A stretch of DNA of 64,000 bases from Bacteroidetes bacterium GWF2_38_335 (GCA_001769535.1 MEOH01000010.1:1-64000), one strand, 5' to 3'; positions 1 to 9,509 are shown, counted from the first letter of the stretch. The notes: generated from the sequence alone by a model not told the origin. Program-made: numbers and translations.

Positions 1-1328
1 CATACAGTCTGAACGGCGGAGCAGCCCAGAGCTCGAATGTGTTCTCAGGTCTGGCAGCAGGTTCATACACAGTGGTTGTGAGCGACATCAACGGATGTTT
101 AGTTGAAACAGGCGCAATTAATATAATCAATCCTGAACCACTTGTTCTGGTTGCTGAAGGAATAACCAATGTATCATGTTTTGGAAGCATAGACGGTTCT
201 ATCATAGTTAATGTAACAGGTGGTACCGGCGAATACTCATATAGTTTGAATGGTGGAATGGCCCAGAGTTCAAATGTTTTTTCAGGATTGGCATCAGGAG
301 AATATGGAATTTACGTATCAGACATAAACGGATGTTCAGCTCTGACAACAGTTGAAATATTAGGCCCTGATGCAATTACCGTTTCCTACGATAATTATTG
401 CCACAGTGGAATAGTTGGAATTGAAATTATTGCAAACGGAGGCACCCCCCCGTATTTATATTCAATTGATGGAGGATTATCATTTCATTTATCAGGTATT
501 TTCGATACACTTCCGATTTCAACAAACATTACAGTTGTAGTAACTGATTTGAACAGATGCAGTAGTAATCCTTTTGACATACCGGTAGTTAGTCTGAATA
601 CCTTGGAAGCAGAGGCTATAATAATCAATGAAAACTCATGTTTCGGACATTCAGATGCAGTTGTTGAGATTAACACCTGGGGAGGAGAAGCACCTTACTA
701 CTATAGTTTAAATGGTGGAGATATGATCACAGACAATTTGATGTCTGGATTGGCCGCAGGTGAATACACTGTTACACTTCAGGATGCCAATGGTTGTCCC
801 GCCAATGCAGATTTTACAATTGATTCACGCGAACCCGTTGAGATTGAATTACTGTCAAAGATTAACGCAGATTGTTCAGGCAAAAAGGGAGGAGCAGTTG
901 AATTATCGATAAATGGTGGTTCAGGTCCATATACTTACAATTGGTCAAATGGATCAGATGAACAGTCACCTGAAGATTTAAGTGCCGGAATTCACACAGT
1001 TACAGTTTCTGATATGAACAACTGTGAAGCAAGGCAGGAGGTAGTCATTGAAGCAGAAGAAGCCAGTGATATACCTGTCGCAACCAACTCATTCTCACCA
1101 AACGGTGATGGTATTAATGATTACTGGGTAATTGGAAATCTGGAACTATATCCGGATAACGAACTGGTGATTATCAACCGTTGGGGAAATGAAGTGCTTA
1201 CAGTAAGCAACTACAGAAACGATTGGGATGGAAGTGACCTTGGAGAAGGAACTTACTTCTATATCCTGAAAGTAAAGGTTTGTGATGAAGACAAAATATT
1301 AGACGGATATGTAACCATCCTCCGTTAA
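1..1328 (+). CDS. SprB-repeat surface protein with type B T9SS sorting domain (5' end outside window)
   Basis: This is the C-terminal part of a larger cell-surface protein. The frame is open from base 3 back to the window edge with no start codon, so the gene begins upstream. About five SprB-type repeats of roughly 75-80 residues are visible, each with a Cys near its start, a GG-x-PY or GG-x-YSY strand and an ending like SDINGC or QDANGC. The last ~85 residues form a gliding-motility-associated (type B) sorting domain: NSFSPNGDGINDYW, then IINRWGNEV, ending GYVTILR. Known for the family: such proteins are exported by T9SS and attached to or released from the surface; SprB of Flavobacterium is the mobile adhesin. 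The porP/sprF-like and porE-like genes follow 27 and 16 bp apart and are probably co-transcribed. Whether it drives gliding or only adhesion cannot be told. Confidence 0.9.
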   Translation, partial: YSLNGGAAQSSNVFSGLAAGSYTVVVSDINGCLVETGAINIINPEPLVLVAEGITNVSCFGSIDGSIIVNVTGGTGEYSYSLNGGMAQSSNVFSGLASGEYGIYVSDINGCSALTTVEILGPDAITVSYDNYCHSGIVGIEIIANGGTPPYLYSIDGGLSFHLSGIFDTLPISTNITVVVTDLNRCSSNPFDIPVVSLNTLEAEAIIINENSCFGHSDAVVEINTWGGEAPYYYSLNGGDMITDNLMSGLAAGEYTVTLQDANGCPANADFTIDSREPVEIELLSKINADCSGKKGGAVELSINGGSGPYTYNWSNGSDEQSPEDLSAGIHTVTVSDMNNCEARQEVVIEAEEASDIPVATNSFSPNGDGINDYWVIGNLELYPDNELVIINRWGNEVLTVSNYRNDWDGSDLGEGTYFYILKVKVCDEDKILDGYVTILR

Positions 1329-1355
1329 GACAAAAATTAATTAAAAAAGAGTATC

Positions 1356-2309
1356 ATGAAAACAAGAATATATATAATAGCCATGCTGCTGATATCGGCA
1401 GCAGGCTTTTCACAGCAAAATGCACAGTATAATCATTATATTTTCAATCAGTTGGTATTGAATCCTGCTTATGCAGGAACCAAAGGACTGGTAAATGTTA
1501 ATGGTATCTATGCCTCACAGTGGTCAGGTCTTGACGGAGCGCCCACAACTCAATCGGTAAGCATTGAAGGTCCGGTTTTTAATAATATCGGATTAGGTCT
1601 GCATCTTATAAAAGATGAAATTGGCTCACAATCCAACCAAGGGTTGTTTGGATCATACGCATTCAGAGTGAAGTTGACTAAAAAGCTTAAATTATCAATG
1701 GGTATATCAACCGGAGTTACCTATCATTCTCTTGATGGAACAACCCTGATCAGTGAAAACCCTGATGATCCTGCAATTCCTATGACACTTGAAAAAACCG
1801 CAGTTTTTGATTCAAAAATTGGTATGTTTTTATACAGCAAAAGGTTTTATTTTGGTTTTTCAGTAACTGAACTTACAGCAAACATCATGGACAGTTATGA
1901 TATGATGGTTGCAGGACAAATTCAGCATTATTATATGACTGCCGGATATGTGGCCAAGCTCAGTGAAGACATCAAATTCAAGCCAAGTTTTCTTATCAAG
2001 GAAGACTTTAAAGCACCAACAAATATGGATCTTAATGCATTTTTCCTTTATAAAAACCTTTTTTGGCTGGGAGGAACTATTCGAACAGGCGCTGAAGTTT
2101 TTAAAAATAAAAATCTTGATGAATCATTACGAAACAGGGATGCCATTATTGTGATGACTGAACTAAATGTAACAGATCATTTGAGGATAGGATATGCCTA
2201 TACTTTTACCACATCGGCTTTAAAGGAATATACAGGCCATGAGATATCACTGGGATATTATTTTAAGCCTGATACCAAAAGCAAAATGTTGACACCCAGG
2301 TATTTTTAA
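1356..2309 (+). CDS. PorP/SprF family type IX secretion membrane protein
   Basis: The protein has 317 residues, a signal peptide (MKTRIYIIAMLLISAAGFSQ) and the start typical of PorP/SprF: QNAQYNHYIFNQLVLNPAYA followed by a run of beta-strands consistent with an outer-membrane barrel. Length is normal for the family (about 300-330). In Flavobacterium SprF is needed to export or anchor SprB, and PorP is a T9SS component in Porphyromonas. Its position directly after an SprB-repeat gene with a type B sorting domain, and before a PorE-like gene, is the common Bacteroidota arrangement. I infer it handles secretion or anchoring of the upstream adhesin. The giant adhesins at 38719-49634 also carry type B domains but have no PorP/SprF gene beside them, so this copy, or others elsewhere, may serve them too. 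Confidence 0.92.
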   Translation: MKTRIYIIAMLLISAAGFSQQNAQYNHYIFNQLVLNPAYAGTKGLVNVNGIYASQWSGLDGAPTTQSVSIEGPVFNNIGLGLHLIKDEIGSQSNQGLFGSYAFRVKLTKKLKLSMGISTGVTYHSLDGTTLISENPDDPAIPMTLEKTAVFDSKIGMFLYSKRFYFGFSVTELTANIMDSYDMMVAGQIQHYYMTAGYVAKLSEDIKFKPSFLIKEDFKAPTNMDLNAFFLYKNLFWLGGTIRTGAEVFKNKNLDESLRNRDAIIVMTELNVTDHLRIGYAYTFTTSALKEYTGHEISLGYYFKPDTKSKMLTPRYF

Positions 2310-2325
2310 TTAAAAAAGAACAGAC

Positions 2326-4314
2326 ATGAACTTAAATATGACAATAAAAGCAATATTAGTGATGTTATCACTGATACTTATCGTCTCTGTTCTGCACGGA
2401 CAGAGTCGACTTGAAAAAGCAAAGGAATATAAGGACAATTACCAGTATGCAAATGCCCTTGCCTTATATACTGATTTATATGAAAACCGCACTCCCCGGA
2501 AAACTAATGATGTAAGAGATATTGCACATTGTTATCTGATGATGAACGATTTGAAATCGGCACAGGACTGGCTTTCCAGAATAAACTCCCTCAGTGTTTA
2601 TACAGCTGATGATGTTAAAAATTATGCTTTCGCTTTAAAATCAATGGGATATTATGATGATGCTGTTGTTCAGTTTAGAAAGCTGGCAGAAGTTTTCCCT
2701 GAAAAAGCCGAAAAAGTGCCTGAATGGATTGATGAATGTTATGATGCCCAGGATTGGATAAAAAAACCATCTTCATGGCGCGTGAAAAATGCAGAAAACC
2801 TTAATAGTGAGAATTCTGACTTTGGTTTAATGCCTTATAAAAACGGGTACATCTTTTCCTCCGACAGAAAAATTCCGGGTAAGAATTACTCAGGAGATGA
2901 AATTTTTGGTTGGACCGGAAATCCATATCTCAAACTTTATAGTATTAACTATCTTGAAGAGGATTACACCGGATCAAATCCTAAATATGTTGAAGTGATT
3001 AACAGTAATTTTCATAATGGTCCGGGAACATTTGATAACCGCACCGGTGAAATTTATTACACGATAACTACTCTGAAAAAGGAAAAACTTGATGTGGAGA
3101 TTAACAATGACCCCACTGAATTTGAAATTACCCCAGAAACAGAAAGCTACGTTAACCGGCTTGAAATATTTTCTGCCAAATTAGTTGACGGAAACTGGAA
3201 AGATGTAAAACCCTTTATTTTCAATAATTCCGATAATTATTCAGTTGGACATCCCGCTATTTCAAACGATGGAACTATACTTTATTTTTCTTCGGATATG
3301 GCTGGCGGTTTTGGCCAGAGTGATATATGGTATTCTGTCAGACAGTCCAATGGAGAATGGGGAAAGCCTGTTAATGCAGGTGACCACATCAATACCGAAG
3401 GTAAAGAGGGATTCCCTGTAATTGATGAAAAGGGAGTATTGTATTTTTCAAGTGACGGTTTGCCGGGAATGGGCGGACTGGATATTTTCAGGGCCATGGG
3501 AGAGAAGGGCAATTGGTCCGCTCCCGAAAACCTCAGATTTCCGATGAATTCGCCCAAGGATGATTTTTCACCCTATTTTATTGATGGCGGAGTTAAGGGT
3601 TACCTTTCATCAAACCGTGATGGAGGAAGGGGAGAGGATGATATTTATTATTTCAGCAAGGAGCTTGTTATTGTGGGAATTACAAAAACAATTCTTCCAA
3701 ATAACAGTATTGTACCGCTGGAAGATGTAACCGTAATCGTTGAAAATAAAACAAAAAACAAAACCACTTCAGGCCTTTCGGATGATGAAGGTATGTTTGC
3801 GCAAGCAGCAAAATGCGGCGAACAGTTTGAGATAACCGGAACAAAAATCGGATATTTTGTGCAATCAAAAGAGCTTGATGCGATTTGTACAAGCAACAAT
3901 GACACTTTGTTTGTGGAATTGATTCTCGATAAAATTGTGGAAAACAAATCCTATGTGCTGGAGAATATTTATTACGATTACAATAAATGGAATATAAGGT
4001 CTGATGCATCAGTAGAGTTGGATAAACTTGTAAAGATTCTTGTTGAAAATCCTGAAATTGACATTGAATTGGGATCGCATACCGATGCCCGTGGTACATT
4101 TAAATATAATGAAGATCTTTCACAAAAAAGAGCTGAATCGGCTGTAGCATATATTATTTCCAAAGGTATTGATGCCGACAGAATTACCGCAAAAGGCTAT
4201 GGCGAATATAAACTTCGTAATGAATGTGCTGATGGTTTTGACTGTTCAGAAGATGCTCACCAGTTAAATCGAAGAACTGAATTTACAGTCACTAAAATAA
4301 GAACCAAAAATTAG
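2326..4314 (+). CDS. PorE-like OmpA family protein (TPR, WD40-like propeller, CarboxypepD-reg-like, OmpA-C)
   Basis: This 662-residue envelope protein has a signal peptide (about residues 1-26). TPR-like helices follow (about 27-145: KAKEYKDNYQYANALALY, DAVVQFRKLAEVFPE). A PD40/WD40-like propeller comes next (about 160-445), with repeats such as AISNDGTILYFSSD, VIDEKGVLYFSSDG and KGYLSSNRDGG. Then there is a carboxypeptidase-regulatory-like domain (about 450-540) and an OmpA C-terminal peptidoglycan-binding domain (about 545-660). The last contains ELGSHTDARGTFKYNEDLS and LSQKRAESAVAYI, the conserved D...R pair for diaminopimelate binding. This order matches PorE of Porphyromonas, which tethers the T9SS to peptidoglycan. 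It is the last gene of the cluster and ends just before a strong terminator. It could equally be one of the many PorE paralogues paired with individual PorP/SprF proteins. Confidence 0.9.
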   Translation: MNLNMTIKAILVMLSLILIVSVLHGQSRLEKAKEYKDNYQYANALALYTDLYENRTPRKTNDVRDIAHCYLMMNDLKSAQDWLSRINSLSVYTADDVKNYAFALKSMGYYDDAVVQFRKLAEVFPEKAEKVPEWIDECYDAQDWIKKPSSWRVKNAENLNSENSDFGLMPYKNGYIFSSDRKIPGKNYSGDEIFGWTGNPYLKLYSINYLEEDYTGSNPKYVEVINSNFHNGPGTFDNRTGEIYYTITTLKKEKLDVEINNDPTEFEITPETESYVNRLEIFSAKLVDGNWKDVKPFIFNNSDNYSVGHPAISNDGTILYFSSDMAGGFGQSDIWYSVRQSNGEWGKPVNAGDHINTEGKEGFPVIDEKGVLYFSSDGLPGMGGLDIFRAMGEKGNWSAPENLRFPMNSPKDDFSPYFIDGGVKGYLSSNRDGGRGEDDIYYFSKELVIVGITKTILPNNSIVPLEDVTVIVENKTKNKTTSGLSDDEGMFAQAAKCGEQFEITGTKIGYFVQSKELDAICTSNNDTLFVELILDKIVENKSYVLENIYYDYNKWNIRSDASVELDKLVKILVENPEIDIELGSHTDARGTFKYNEDLSQKRAESAVAYIISKGIDADRITAKGYGEYKLRNECADGFDCSEDAHQLNRRTEFTVTKIRTKN

Positions 4315-4340
4315 TTTTTTTCATATACTCTGTTTAGTAA

Positions 4341-4372
4341 AGTCCCGGGTTATTCAATCCGGGACTTTTTTT
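4341..4372 (+). terminator. Rho-independent terminator after the PorE-like gene
   Basis: Perfect 8-bp stem AGTCCCGG / CCGGGACT (4341-4348 and 4359-4366), a 10-nt loop, then seven T. It ends transcription of the 1-4314 cluster. On the minus strand the T-run is short, so it is probably not used by the convergent genes. Confidence 0.9.
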
Positions 4373-4374
4373 GA

Positions 4375-6381
4375 CTATCTGCCAACAACAAATTTTACAA
4401 CCCCGTTTTCAGTCTTTAGAAAATATATCCCTTCTGAAAATTCTGATATGTCAATAGTTACAGATTTCTGATTATGGAAGGAGTATTTTTTTACCGGTTT
4501 TCCTATAACATCCGAAATTTCAAGGAAACAAATATTTTCAGATTTAACAAAAAGCATTTCAGCAGCAGGATTGGGATACACATTCAGTTTTACATCCATT
4601 AAAGTTCTGATTAATGCCGGGCCATAAACATTCCTGCAAATTGAAAACTCAGAAGTATTATTGGCCGAATCAATTGCTACAGCTGTGAAATAGTCTGTCT
4701 CATTCACTCCCGGAGCCATAAATATCCAGTTTCCGGAAATGTCCGGACTAACGTTTCCAAGATAAGTTTTTCCTTCACCATATCCCATTCCATCGGGTTC
4801 TGCAATAAAAAATTCTATGGTGCAATATTCAGGATCGTAAGTGTCGAGCGTACCTGAAATTGTAGCTGTTCCTGTGGCCCATTCAATATTATTAATTTCC
4901 GGAAAGTTCATTCCCTGATTGGGACCGGTATCTCCATCGCCCGAATCATTATCATTGACTCCGGCCGGAAAAAGATCAATTCCCAATCCCTGGTTGCTGA
5001 AAATGGAGTTTTGGGTAATCAGGTTTTTGTCGTCAACGTCATTCATGACAGTTACTCCGGTGCCGCCGTTAAAAGCAATTATGTTGCCCGGACCAACTAC
5101 GTTGTTGATAGGCCCTTCTGCAATCCTGATGCCGTCAACGCCATTGCCTAGTGGAAGAGTCCCGGTGAAATCGGTTCCAATAAAATTGTTTTCCATGACG
5201 TTTCCATCACAACCGGTGATGTGAACAGCAATGCCCTGTTGAAGATTTCCCGAAATTACGTTGTACGAAATCTGTGAATTGATTGCTGCCCCGTCAATGA
5301 CAATTCCGTTTGCGTTTGGCAACGCTGCAGTCCCTGTAACATCAGTACCAATGAAATTGTTTTTTACTATGTTATCGTGAGTTCCCAGATTATAAATAAA
5401 TACTCCATATCCTGAATTTCCGGATAGGATATTTCTTGATGAAGATGAATCTCCGCCAATAACATTATAACCTGCACCATCATCAAACAAAACACCATAA
5501 GTATTTGGAATGGAAATGGTACCGGTTACGTCGGTACCGATATAGTTTCCAATAATTGTATTGTAGTTGCAGCCGGCTCCAAAAACAGGAATTCCATATG
5601 CAAAGTTTCCCGAAACCACATTTCTTTGTTCTGGTAAAATCCCACCCACCGAATTATTTGAAGCCGAACCTTCAATACTTACCCCGTCGTAATTGGGCAT
5701 GGCAATGGTGCCGGTGCGGTCCAGACCAACATAATTTCCTGCGACAGCATTATTATTTGCATCAACGATTCTGATTCCAATATGCTCATTCCCCGAAACA
5801 ATATTTCTGTCCTCAGCATTTGTACCACCCACATAATTCAGAGAGGGCCCGCCAATGATTTCAATTCCAATGTCATTCCCGGCAACGGTATCAGAATCAG
5901 GAGTAATACCAATATAATTTCCTTTGATAAAGCATCCTGTAGATTCATCACCGAAAATCTGAATTCCCATAGCAAATTCAATGATGCAAAATCCTTTGAT
6001 GGTTATTCCGGATGCATTGATCACACTGAAGCAATAGTCAATACTGTTGTCATTTCCGTTGATGACAATTTCTGGACCGAATGTATTTGTATTCCCCTGA
6101 TTGACAGTTTGTGTTGTGCCATCAATGGTCAGATTATCTCTGATGATATAACTGTAAGTTGTTTCCGGATTAAATTCCCAAACTCCCAAAGTGCTGTTAT
6201 AACCTGCATCAGATGTTGGAATATTGAATTCAATTGAGTGCGTACCCGACATTCCGTTTGCATAGTCTATAGCCTGCCTCAGTGAACCGGCACCGCTGTC
6301 ATTGGTGTTGGTTACGGTGAAGATGGTGGCGAAGGAACTGAGAGATGTTAGGATTATTGAAATGATTAATAGTTTTCGCAT
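4375..6381 (-). CDS. Secreted parallel beta-helix protein with type A T9SS sorting domain
   Basis: This is a 668-residue exported protein. After the signal peptide (residues 1-18) comes TFTVTNTNDSGAGSLRQAI, a start also seen in many beta-helix surface proteins (CSLREA-like). About eight degenerate repeats of 45-50 residues follow, with the pattern IGTDxTGTxxxPNxxGV, NxIGG, RNxxSGNxxxGIxI. Such repeats form a right-handed parallel beta-helix, a fold used for polysaccharide lyases and adhesins. A linker domain (about 500-590, FIAEPDGMGYGEG) precedes the type A sorting domain: LNVYPNPAAEMLFVKSE, ending GVVKFVVGR. No lyase catalytic residues could be recognised, so an enzymatic role is unproven. 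It is a clear tandem paralogue of the next gene (6492-9233), from which it is separated by an inverted repeat. Confidence 0.85.
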   Translation of the reverse strand: MRKLLIISIILTSLSSFATIFTVTNTNDSGAGSLRQAIDYANGMSGTHSIEFNIPTSDAGYNSTLGVWEFNPETTYSYIIRDNLTIDGTTQTVNQGNTNTFGPEIVINGNDNSIDYCFSVINASGITIKGFCIIEFAMGIQIFGDESTGCFIKGNYIGITPDSDTVAGNDIGIEIIGGPSLNYVGGTNAEDRNIVSGNEHIGIRIVDANNNAVAGNYVGLDRTGTIAMPNYDGVSIEGSASNNSVGGILPEQRNVVSGNFAYGIPVFGAGCNYNTIIGNYIGTDVTGTISIPNTYGVLFDDGAGYNVIGGDSSSSRNILSGNSGYGVFIYNLGTHDNIVKNNFIGTDVTGTAALPNANGIVIDGAAINSQISYNVISGNLQQGIAVHITGCDGNVMENNFIGTDFTGTLPLGNGVDGIRIAEGPINNVVGPGNIIAFNGGTGVTVMNDVDDKNLITQNSIFSNQGLGIDLFPAGVNDNDSGDGDTGPNQGMNFPEINNIEWATGTATISGTLDTYDPEYCTIEFFIAEPDGMGYGEGKTYLGNVSPDISGNWIFMAPGVNETDYFTAVAIDSANNTSEFSICRNVYGPALIRTLMDVKLNVYPNPAAEMLFVKSENICFLEISDVIGKPVKKYSFHNQKSVTIDISEFSEGIYFLKTENGVVKFVVGR

Positions 6382-6398
6382 GTTGTTTTATTTTTTGT

Positions 6399-6458
6399 CC
6401 CCTCCCTTGGAGGGGTTAGGGGTGGGTAAACCCTCCCCCAGCCCCTCCAAGGGAGGGG
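6399..6458. repeat. Long G+C-rich inverted repeat between the two beta-helix genes
   Basis: Two 28-bp arms (6399-6426 and 6431-6458) are reverse complements with three mismatches and a 4-bp TAAA loop. The core is CCCCTCCCTTGGAGGGG, which is itself nearly palindromic. It stands out sharply from the AT-rich surroundings. Similar CCCCTCCC/GGAGGGG elements are familiar as dispersed intergenic repeats in Bacteroidota (from memory, not checked here). It could act as a transcription barrier between the two genes. Confidence 0.8.
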
Positions 6459-6491
6459 AGTTTGATCCATTTTTAAATATACTTTGGTCAT

Positions 6492-9233
6492 TTACTCGAC
6501 AATCAGTTTGTATACTATTACCCCGTCATCACCCGAAATCCTCAAAGAATACATCCCCGGCGAAAGGTCTGAAGTGTTTATTTTTATTGTTGTGTTGCCT
6601 GTAAGTTCATCCGAGACTTTTACTTTCCTGCCTGTGGCATCGAACAGGTCGTATTTGAATCTTGAACTGAAATTGCTGGTTTCGATGAAGATTTCGTTTT
6701 GGGCGGGGTTGGGGTATACAGTATAATTGGATTCATTCAGGTTTGATATATTTCCACAGATATCAACATATTTGTTTAATGCAAATTCAGATGTGTTTCC
6801 GTTTATATCTGTGGCTGTTGCAGTTACAAAAAAAGTACTCCAATCTTCAAATATATCAATTACCCAATATCCATAATCATAATCATAAATACCTGTTGAA
6901 CCTAAGTATATTTTTCCTTGTCCATATCCACTTGGGTCAGGATCAGAAATAAATATTTCAATAATTGTACTTTCAGGAAATTGACAATCTATATAGCCCC
7001 CTATTTCTGTTGTGCCTCCAAGTGTACATGGATCAAATAAAACCGGGCAATTCATCAACTCATTAGCACCCATATCCACATCCCCGGCATCGTTGGGATT
7101 GTGGCCAAAGGGAAACAAGTCAATTCCACCCAAAACGCCATTTTGAAAAATTGAATTTGCCGAGATTGTGTTGTACAGGCAATCTTCATCTAGAATTAGA
7201 ACACCCGCTGTGTCATTGTATGCAATGATATTTCCTTCATCAATACCCCCGATCATGTTATGGCTTGAACCGGTGGCTACAACAATTCCTGCCCGTTTGT
7301 TTCCAAGATCGGTGTTTCCTGTGATGTCTGATCCAATCACATTTGAAGTGATAATGTTGCTGTCAGAATATTCATAAAGAATAATTCCTGCACCATTATT
7401 TCCCGAAATGATGTTGCCGCTGATGACATTGTGCTTAGGATTTGAAGAAAAACCAATACCGTTACCGTTTGGGATGGCATACTCTCCCATAAAATCGGTT
7501 CCAATGTAGTTTTGGGTAATCTGGTTGTAATTTGTGGTGTTGTCTGCTGCTTCAATGCCATTGTAATTATTTCCCGAAATGACATTTGCCATAATAATAT
7601 TGTTTTGCGCCCCACCGCCAAGCAACAGCCCTATGTCGTTAGGAATTGCTGCTGTTCCCGCTGAATTAAGACCAATGAAATTATCAACCACTTCATTAAA
7701 ATACGTTCCGGTTGTTACCAAAAAAATCCCATAAGAGATGTTTCCCGATAAAATGTTTTTAAAAATGTAATTGTGATTCGACGAAGCATCCACACAAATT
7801 CCGGTGGCGTTGGGCATAGCCACGTTTCCGGTAACATCTGTTCCAATGTAATTTCCTATGAGGTAATTTTCTGAAGTCTGTCCGTAATAAATCATTCCGT
7901 ACACCCTGTTTCCAGAGATGATATTCCTTTCGGAAGCGTCATATCCACCAATAACATTGTACATCGCCACGGTATTCAGTTCAATTCCGTTCGCCTGAAA
8001 AAGTGTGCCGCTGGTTGAAAGGGAGCCGGTTCCGGTTGCATCCGGACCGATATAATTCCCTATAACAGTATTAGAATCACATGATTCGATATAAACACCT
8101 ATTTCAGAGTTGCCTGAAATAACGTTTCTCTTTCCCGCAGTATTTCCACCAATGATATTTTTATCGGCATTGGTTTTTATGAGGATCCCCACATGGTTGT
8201 CGAGAATGGCGATGCCGGTTGAATCGACCCCAATATAGTTTCCGGTAATTTCGTTGTATTCACCACCGGTTCCGTTAATGAGAATTCCGGATTCAATATT
8301 TCCCGAAATGATGTTCCTTTTGATGGCATTATCGCCACCGATATCGTTGTATCCCGAGTTGGCCAGAATAATCCCGAAACTGTTTGAGCATTTTTCTTTT
8401 CCGGTGATATCGCAGCCGATAAAATTGCCTTGTATGATATTATTTCCATTTGGGGATGCATTAATCAGAATACCGTTATCAGAATTTCCCGAGATGATGT
8501 TTCTTTTTATATAAGTAGTTCCGCCAATGGTGTTTCCTGTTGTGTTGTCCAGAATTATACCCGAGCCGTTTCCGATGGAATCAGTTCCAAGATAATCAGT
8601 TCCTATTTTATTGGAGAAAATTTCATTTCCCGAACCGGCAGTAATATAGACTCCCGCTGTATTGTTTCCGGTAATCAGATTTCTGCAGATATCGTTGCTT
8701 GCTGCTCCGTCAGAAACAGTAATTCCCACATCATTTGGGATCACCGATGCACCATTTCCACTGATTCCGATATAGCAATCCGAAACTGTATTCCCGGTGC
8801 CATAGGTTCCGTAAATATTTATTCCGTAAGTGAAGTTTCCAATGATTATTCCCTTGACAACGTTTGATGGAGTTGGAAGTATGAAACATTGTGCAACAGT
8901 ATTTGAGCCATTAATAAAGATTTCGGGTCCGTAAATATTGGTGTTTCCCTGGTTGGTTGTTTGCGTGGTGCCGTCGAGTGTGGTCATGCCTGTTGTGAAA
9001 TAAGGCAATTCAGAAAGCAACGTGATGGTCCACACTCCGGTTGAACTGTTATAACCAAGATCTGAGGTTGGGATATTAAACGCAACAATATCCGCACCGA
9101 CTGCATTGGCAGAAGTGATGGCAGCTCTGAGCGATCCGGCACCCGAATCATTGGTGTTAGTTACGGTAAAGGTTGCGGAAAATGAAGAAATGGCCAAAAA
9201 GACCAAAATCAGTAATGGTAATATTTTTTTCAT
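6492..9233 (-). CDS. Large secreted parallel beta-helix protein with type A T9SS sorting domain
   Basis: The protein has 913 residues from the ATG at 9233. A frame-extending TTG 18 bp upstream is less likely because MKKILPLLILVFLAISSFS is a clean signal peptide. The mature N-terminus TFTVTNTNDSGAGSLRAAI is nearly identical to the neighbour at 4375-6381. About 13 degenerate repeats of about 48 residues follow (GNxIGGxxxxKRNIISGNxxxGILI, IGTDxTGNxxxPN), predicted to coil into a long beta-helix. Residues about 735-830 repeat the linker (ISDPDPSGYGQGKIYLG), and the C-terminus is a type A sorting domain (YTVYPNPAQNEIFIETS ... VIVYKLIVE). Export across the outer membrane by T9SS is therefore expected. 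Function is unknown: structural fibre, adhesin or glycan-active enzyme are all possible. Repeat copy number probably changes by recombination. Confidence 0.87.
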   Translation of the reverse strand: MKKILPLLILVFLAISSFSATFTVTNTNDSGAGSLRAAITSANAVGADIVAFNIPTSDLGYNSSTGVWTITLLSELPYFTTGMTTLDGTTQTTNQGNTNIYGPEIFINGSNTVAQCFILPTPSNVVKGIIIGNFTYGINIYGTYGTGNTVSDCYIGISGNGASVIPNDVGITVSDGAASNDICRNLITGNNTAGVYITAGSGNEIFSNKIGTDYLGTDSIGNGSGIILDNTTGNTIGGTTYIKRNIISGNSDNGILINASPNGNNIIQGNFIGCDITGKEKCSNSFGIILANSGYNDIGGDNAIKRNIISGNIESGILINGTGGEYNEITGNYIGVDSTGIAILDNHVGILIKTNADKNIIGGNTAGKRNVISGNSEIGVYIESCDSNTVIGNYIGPDATGTGSLSTSGTLFQANGIELNTVAMYNVIGGYDASERNIISGNRVYGMIYYGQTSENYLIGNYIGTDVTGNVAMPNATGICVDASSNHNYIFKNILSGNISYGIFLVTTGTYFNEVVDNFIGLNSAGTAAIPNDIGLLLGGGAQNNIIMANVISGNNYNGIEAADNTTNYNQITQNYIGTDFMGEYAIPNGNGIGFSSNPKHNVISGNIISGNNGAGIILYEYSDSNIITSNVIGSDITGNTDLGNKRAGIVVATGSSHNMIGGIDEGNIIAYNDTAGVLILDEDCLYNTISANSIFQNGVLGGIDLFPFGHNPNDAGDVDMGANELMNCPVLFDPCTLGGTTEIGGYIDCQFPESTIIEIFISDPDPSGYGQGKIYLGSTGIYDYDYGYWVIDIFEDWSTFFVTATATDINGNTSEFALNKYVDICGNISNLNESNYTVYPNPAQNEIFIETSNFSSRFKYDLFDATGRKVKVSDELTGNTTIKINTSDLSPGMYSLRISGDDGVIVYKLIVE

Positions 9234-9308
9234 AGTCAGGGTTTTAAACAAAAATAAAACAAAAAATGTAATTTTTATACTACTACACCATTATCTTACT
9301 GTTACCCT

Positions 9309-9337
9309 AAAAAAAAGAGACGCAAATTTTGCGTCTC
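9309..9337 (-). terminator. Terminator hairpin reading leftward
   Basis: Stem GAGACGCAAA / TTTGCGTCTC (9317-9326 and 9328-9337), with eight A on the plus strand at 9309-9316, that is, a U-tract on the minus-strand transcript. It lies about 340 bp beyond the lolA stop codon and would end the ftsK-lolA transcript before the beta-helix gene. Confidence 0.75.
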
Positions 9338-9349
9338 CAATATCTTCAA

Positions 9350-9387
9350 CCCAATAACTCATAACCCATAATTCATAACTTATAACC
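9350..9387. repeat. Degenerate ATAACCC heptamer tract
   Basis: Imperfect 7-bp units (ATAACTC, ATAACCC, ATAATTC, ATAACTT, ATAACC). They are the same unit as the perfect array at 9636-9675 and the array at 33485-33522. They lie inside the 9234-9675 non-coding stretch, which holds only this tract, the terminator, the hairpins and the second tract. Confidence 0.7.
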
Positions 9388-9465
9388 AACACATTCATTT
9401 CCGCCGGAATAGTATTTTTTGGTTCTAATAAGTTTACTGCCGGCGGTTTTGTTAACGTTTTTTAA

Positions 9466-9509
9466 CCCCGGCCGTTAGCCGGGGCTGAATTGAGCTGGCC
9501 TTTCAGGCC
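9466..9509. repeat. REP-like pair of G+C-rich hairpins
   Basis: CCCCGGC / GCCGGGG (9466-9472 and 9478-9484) is followed by GGCC-TTTCA-GGCC (9497-9509). The first hairpin shares the TTAACCCCGGCC edge with the palindrome at 58559-58584, so it is probably a dispersed palindromic element of this genome. Confidence 0.6.

Noticed and set aside
3680-4099. 139-codon frame on the minus strand inside the PorE-like gene
   Set aside because: It lies opposite the CarboxypepD/OmpA domains and its translation is low-complexity with no recognisable features.
8430-8867. 145-codon open frame on the plus strand inside the large beta-helix gene
   Set aside because: It is antisense to a repeat-rich coding region, has no signal, motif or promoter, and several such shadows occur across the same repeats.
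4375-9233. NosD-type copper protein annotation
   Set aside because: The beta-helix pattern is shared, but there is no nos gene context and the C-terminal T9SS domain points to surface export.
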